46,775 nt of DNA from Neisseriales bacterium (GTDB taxonomy: Bacteria; Pseudomonadota; Gammaproteobacteria; Burkholderiales; UBA11063): NCBI GenBank assembly GCA_008017155.1, contig SSGX01000050.1, positions 1-46,775 of the forward strand, given 5' to 3'. Position numbers and translations under genes: made by a program. Numbering within the stretch: position 1 is the stretch's first letter; every line of letters begins with the position of its first letter. Below the pieces are notes generated by a model. That model worked only from the letters and a program-made list of their open reading frames with translations. It had not been told where the DNA came from and searched no databases. Below are positions 43,417-46,775 of the stretch, piece after piece.

Positions 43417-44592
43417 TTATTTCCATTGCTTCATAGCACCTTCAAATGGAAATATAGCACGCATCATTTCCATTTCTGCCATTAAATCATCTTTCGGCTC
43501 CCTCAAGTCAACAACTTCCCGAATGTATGTACGAAATGATTTGATATCCTGTTGCCATAGCTTAAATTCAGCTTTAAAATCATTAAATTGTTGTTTAGTT
43601 TCTAAAATCATCATCTTTAATTGATAAACAATTTTTTTAGCTTCGATTGCTCCATATATCTCTAGATCAGGAAATTCCATTTTAAATCGACTAAACTCGC
43701 TATTTAATTCCCAACTTAACTCATCAAGCTGTTTTTTCAGGACAATATTAAAATGCTTTAGCTTATCAAGCGCAACGCCATCAATATTATCTTGATCAAT
43801 TTGTTCAATTTTTAATTGAATTTCTAGCAAGGTTAATAAATCACCCTTATCGTATGCGGCATTCACCTGCTGCATTAGCATATTCTTCGATTCATAATTT
43901 TCATCATTAGCAATTCTATCTGGATGTAAAGCCTTAGCTAACTGACGATATACTTCACGAATTGATTTACCCTGTAATTCTTCAGCTTCTTTTTCTCTTG
44001 CTTCTTTAGCTAAAGTCTTGGCACTTTTCTTCCGCTTTGGTTTTTGCTCTGCGGCTAATCTCTCCTGCTCTTCATTAGCTTCAAGTTTTTGCCGTAGCTT
44101 TTGCATAAACTCATCAGGGGTAGTAGTATCATCGCATTCAATATCAAGACCAAACATATCATTAATAAAGTCTTTAGTCATATCAATCGCATAAGCATTA
44201 GATTCATTTACTACTTCGTCAAAATCTGCCCCTACTCTTCTAGCAAAGATATCCTTTAACTGATCATTTACATATTCGTCATCCATACCACCAATGGCGT
44301 CATCAATCAAAGTAACCAAGCGTTTACGATCTGTTTTATTAAAAGTCTTATCATCAAAATACTTGTCTGCCAGAAAAATCATTTCTCTTACCAATTCAGC
44401 ATGTTTTTTCTCAACTGGGACAATTTCTGTTACATAGCCAGTTTTAAACTTAGTAATAGCATCTTGTAATTCAAGTAATTGTTGACGTCGTTTACTTATA
44501 TCTGTAGTTAGTTTATTAAAGCGTTTTTGTTCTTTTTGTAGTACAACATTATCCGACGCATTTTTAATTTTCACCATTGCTATTTGTGTCAT
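43417..44592 (-). CDS. J-domain protein with coiled-coil regions
   Basis: The protein has 391 residues. Residues 1-60 and 160-205 are Lys/Glu-rich coiled-coil stretches. Residues about 209-260 are a J domain, with IREVYRQLAKALHPDR and the HPD triad at 223-225. J domains recruit and stimulate an Hsp70 (DnaK). The remainder is mostly long helices (EIQLKIEQI, then KKIVYQLKMMILETKQQFND). There is no Gly/Phe region or zinc finger, so it is a class C J protein with a dedicated client. It follows the membrane-protein gene by 21 bases and so belongs to the restriction-modification block by direction. A link to that block or to general chaperoning are both possible. Confidence 0.8.
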   Translation of the reverse strand: MTQIAMVKIKNASDNVVLQKEQKRFNKLTTDISKRRQQLLELQDAITKFKTGYVTEIVPVEKKHAELVREMIFLADKYFDDKTFNKTDRKRLVTLIDDAIGGMDDEYVNDQLKDIFARRVGADFDEVVNESNAYAIDMTKDFINDMFGLDIECDDTTTPDEFMQKLRQKLEANEEQERLAAEQKPKRKKSAKTLAKEAREKEAEELQGKSIREVYRQLAKALHPDRIANDENYESKNMLMQQVNAAYDKGDLLTLLEIQLKIEQIDQDNIDGVALDKLKHFNIVLKKQLDELSWELNSEFSRFKMEFPDLEIYGAIEAKKIVYQLKMMILETKQQFNDFKAEFKLWQQDIKSFRTYIREVVDLREPKDDLMAEMEMMRAIFPFEGAMKQWK

Positions 44593-44613
44593 TTTAAAGT
44601 TCTCTTTAAGTAA

Positions 44614-45405
44614 TTATTTTCCAATTTCTTGAACTAAGAATTTATGAATGGATGATTTAAATAATCCACTATCCAAATAATTAATCAATTTTTCTGTTGT
44701 TGTAATTTCTTCTGGAGGAAGTGCATTATAAGCAACTTTTCCATGTTTTTGATCATTTAAGATTATATTATCACTCATAAAACCGCTTCTTATAACTAGA
44801 ATTGTACGCTCTAAAGCTCCATCTAGATTAAATAAATGTATTGCAAATTTTACTTGACTTGATATTACAGTATTTTCAAATGCTCTTTTAGATAACACTA
44901 TTTCATTTTGAATCTTCAAAATACTTTTCTTAGCAAAATATTTATAAAGCAATTTACTGCGTTTAATCCGCTGCAAAAAAGAAGAATATTTAATTGAAAC
45001 AACTTTAGCTCCGCAAAAAATTTCAAATTTTATACCAGTTAATATTGATTCTATTTGAAAATCCCTCATTTCTGTCCATTGTTCTTTAATAACTAGCTGT
45101 TTGAATGGCTCCAATGTTCTTTTTTCAAAGTCTAGTTCGCCCAAGTCAATAGTAAAAAATCTCTCTTGAGTAACGAAAACGTTTACTTTATCAATTACAA
45201 AAGTACGTAATGTTTTATTTTCTAGTTTTAAACTATAACTTTTACCATAAAAAGTATTATTACTATAACTTTGACCAATAATTTTGATATTTGTAGAAAA
45301 ATAGCGCATCCAGCTGACAACAATAGGTACGAGCCCTACCATAATATTAGAAAACACAGTACTTATTGGTACTGCATATTTCGTCAAGGCTTCTTCAAAA
45401 AGCAT
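44614..45405 (-). CDS. Membrane-anchored protein of unknown function beside an R-M gene
   Basis: I do not recognise this 263-residue protein. The ATG at 45405 overlaps the stop of the R-M gene by 11 bases, so translation is coupled. Residues about 8-34 form one hydrophobic helix (PISTVFSNIMVGLVPIVVSW). The rest is beta-rich, with a repeated alternation of strand and charged residues (FFTIDLGELDFEKRTLEPFK, IKFEIFCGAKVVSIKYSS), then basic residues (FLQRIKRSKLLYKYFAKKSI), then a C-terminal helix. It should be anchored in the inner membrane with its bulk in the cytoplasm. No catalytic motif was found. As a membrane partner of a restriction system it might be an effector or sensor. That is speculation. 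Confidence 0.65.
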   Translation of the reverse strand: MLFEEALTKYAVPISTVFSNIMVGLVPIVVSWMRYFSTNIKIIGQSYSNNTFYGKSYSLKLENKTLRTFVIDKVNVFVTQERFFTIDLGELDFEKRTLEPFKQLVIKEQWTEMRDFQIESILTGIKFEIFCGAKVVSIKYSSFLQRIKRSKLLYKYFAKKSILKIQNEIVLSKRAFENTVISSQVKFAIHLFNLDGALERTILVIRSGFMSDNIILNDQKHGKVAYNALPPEEITTTEKLINYLDSGLFKSSIHKFLVQEIGK

Positions 45406-46775
45406 AACTAACAACTTCGTTGATTTGTGTCATGATTTTATCAGTTAATGCAAGTGCATTGATGATATTCATATAATGCATTATATCATCATAACTAAGT
45501 TGCTTATTCTTGCGGTCTTTTAGCCATTTTTGTGCTGGCTGATAGCCACCGACATAAAAATTCCATGCTACTTCTGGGACATTATCAAAATATTGCGTTT
45601 GGTTAATCCATACTTGATTATTTTTGTATTCTGGTTTGTCGATAATATTATCGCCATCAATCGGATAACTAATATTATTGGTATCAAGTAAACTAGATTG
45701 TAATAAATGCACTTGGCGTAGTTGACTACCAAATTTAACTAACCGCCAGAACGTGTTAGCATCTTGCGGATATGGTATGCGAGGAAAATCTACCTTCAAA
45801 AATTCAGCATATTTGCTGCGATAACTTGGATTATGCAAAACCGCATAAATATAATCTAGGATATTTAGCGGTGTAATTTGGTCAGTATTTTCTGGATAAT
45901 TTTTATCGCTGTCCACACGACTATCAACAACAAATGGTAAACCTAAGCCACTACAAAATTCCGCTACAATTTTACTATCTAAATTGGGTTGTGGTTCTGA
46001 GATTAAATTTTCATTGTTTATATATAGTAAAAAGACATATGGGTTAGCATTAGCCGTTTCAATAAGATGAAAATCTACTAAACAATTTGTGAAAAACAAA
46101 TGTTGGTAACTACTACCATTTTTATATTGCTTATTAGAAATTAATCCAGCATTTGGCATTTTAATAAAATGTTGCATAACTTCGCCACGCATGCGCTCAA
46201 TAAAACTCTTCTCAAAATAAACGTAACGACTATCAAATGGACGATATGCAATTGGTTGAATGTATTCAGAATCAAACTCTTTTGCTTGCTGTTTCACATT
46301 TTCTATAGTCCACGTTTTATTTTCTTTTATCCCATATTGAGTTATTAGATCTTTTTTATCAGCTACAAAGAAATCTCTAATCCGAACTGCTAAAACATCT
46401 TTATTTTCATCAATAACCAAACCATCACGAGCAGTAACTATCCCTACACTATTAACTGTAAATAACTCATTCATCGCAAAACTAGCTTTTTTATATTCCC
46501 CCATTAAGTCAAAATTTTTTGGTACAAAATAATATTGCGGGGCTACCAAATCTAGTTTTTGCCATTTGATACTAGCTAAATCATTCTCCGCTAAGGCGTA
46601 ATATTTCGAGTCTCTTATGCCGTACATATCATGATGATAAACGTCTGCTAGTTCATTTTTCTTTTTGTTCCCTGTTTTGATAAAAATATTGATTGATACT
46701 CCTTGCTGGATATCAAACACATTTTCATCTTTATTCCCATCCGGGGTAGTTTCCTTTTTTTTAGCATTACCGTGC
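45395..46775 (-). CDS. Type ISP/IIG restriction-modification enzyme, C-terminal part (cut by window edge)
   Basis: The reading frame enters from the right edge without a start. A GTG at 46720 is internal. The 459 visible residues begin with HGNAKKKETTPDGNKDENVF, then FDIQQGVSINIFIKT, YGIRDSKYYALAENDL, IQPIAYRPFDSRYVYFE, QHLFFTNCLVDFH, LNILDYIYAVLHNPSYRSKY, FPRIP and YVGGYQPAQKWLKDRK. This is the pattern of the target-recognition C-terminal region of type ISP (LlaBIII-like) and related single-chain enzymes that combine nuclease, helicase, methyltransferase and specificity parts. The methyltransferase NPPY motif and the nuclease should lie beyond the edge. The two genes downstream are in the same direction, and the first overlaps its stop. 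Confidence 0.85.
   Translation of the reverse strand, partial: HGNAKKKETTPDGNKDENVFDIQQGVSINIFIKTGNKKKNELADVYHHDMYGIRDSKYYALAENDLASIKWQKLDLVAPQYYFVPKNFDLMGEYKKASFAMNELFTVNSVGIVTARDGLVIDENKDVLAVRIRDFFVADKKDLITQYGIKENKTWTIENVKQQAKEFDSEYIQPIAYRPFDSRYVYFEKSFIERMRGEVMQHFIKMPNAGLISNKQYKNGSSYQHLFFTNCLVDFHLIETANANPYVFLLYINNENLISEPQPNLDSKIVAEFCSGLGLPFVVDSRVDSDKNYPENTDQITPLNILDYIYAVLHNPSYRSKYAEFLKVDFPRIPYPQDANTFWRLVKFGSQLRQVHLLQSSLLDTNNISYPIDGDNIIDKPEYKNNQVWINQTQYFDNVPEVAWNFYVGGYQPAQKWLKDRKNKQLSYDDIMHYMNIINALALTDKIMTQINEVVSYAF

Overview
The window is about 46.8 kb of AT-rich, gene-dense Gram-negative DNA. HldD (LPS inner-core heptose), Coq7 (ubiquinone synthesis), a BamE/Rcs-style glycine-zipper protein, many lipobox proteins, an RnfB-type ferredoxin protein, a ZapE-like ATPase and a tRNA-Pro/Arg/His cluster together point to a proteobacterium. 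My best guess is a low-GC member of the beta/gamma group, possibly on the Neisseriales side. That placement is inference from gene content; no rRNA is present to settle it.

Layout. 1-252: one end of an IS1595-type insertion sequence running off the left edge. 0.47-15 kb: mostly housekeeping genes and cell-surface lipoproteins, namely malic enzyme, a large lipoprotein, coq7 abutting an acetolactate decarboxylase gene, pyrophosphatase, an amino-acid permease, serC, a Cys-rich repeat lipoprotein with a glycine-zipper membrane protein, a coiled-coil protein of unknown role, and a 907-residue Ig-like-repeat lipoprotein. 15.3-26.3 kb: one tightly overlapping plus-strand surface-glycan operon that includes WecF- and WecE-like proteins, a left-handed beta-helix acyltransferase, a Wzx flippase, an AsnB-type amidotransferase and four further glycosyltransferases. 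It looks like a route to a 4-amino-4,6-dideoxygalactose (Fuc4N) containing glycan in which the usual WecD acetyltransferase may be replaced by a hexapeptide-repeat enzyme.

26.3-36.2 kb: a secreted GH19-like chitinase/lysozyme with a secreted beta-propeller, a rhodanese with two tandem DUF3313-like lipoproteins, hldD, an RnfB-like protein with an unrecognised partner, ZapE, three tRNAs behind a full-consensus sigma70 promoter, and an Old Yellow Enzyme. 36.2-43.4 kb: a minus-strand purine operon in the order purC-purF-purM-purN-purT-cobalamin adenosyltransferase-purH. Its order and its Bacillus-type Fe-S PurF resemble Firmicutes, it carries both GAR transformylases side by side, and a 110-bp repeat-like element sits between purF and purM.

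43.4-46.8 kb: a co-directional block made of a type ISP/IIG restriction-modification enzyme (cut by the right edge), a translationally coupled single-helix membrane protein of unknown function, and an unusual J-domain protein. This block is the best candidate for an undescribed system, probably defence related. The glycan operon and the hybrid purine operon are the next most interesting regions.
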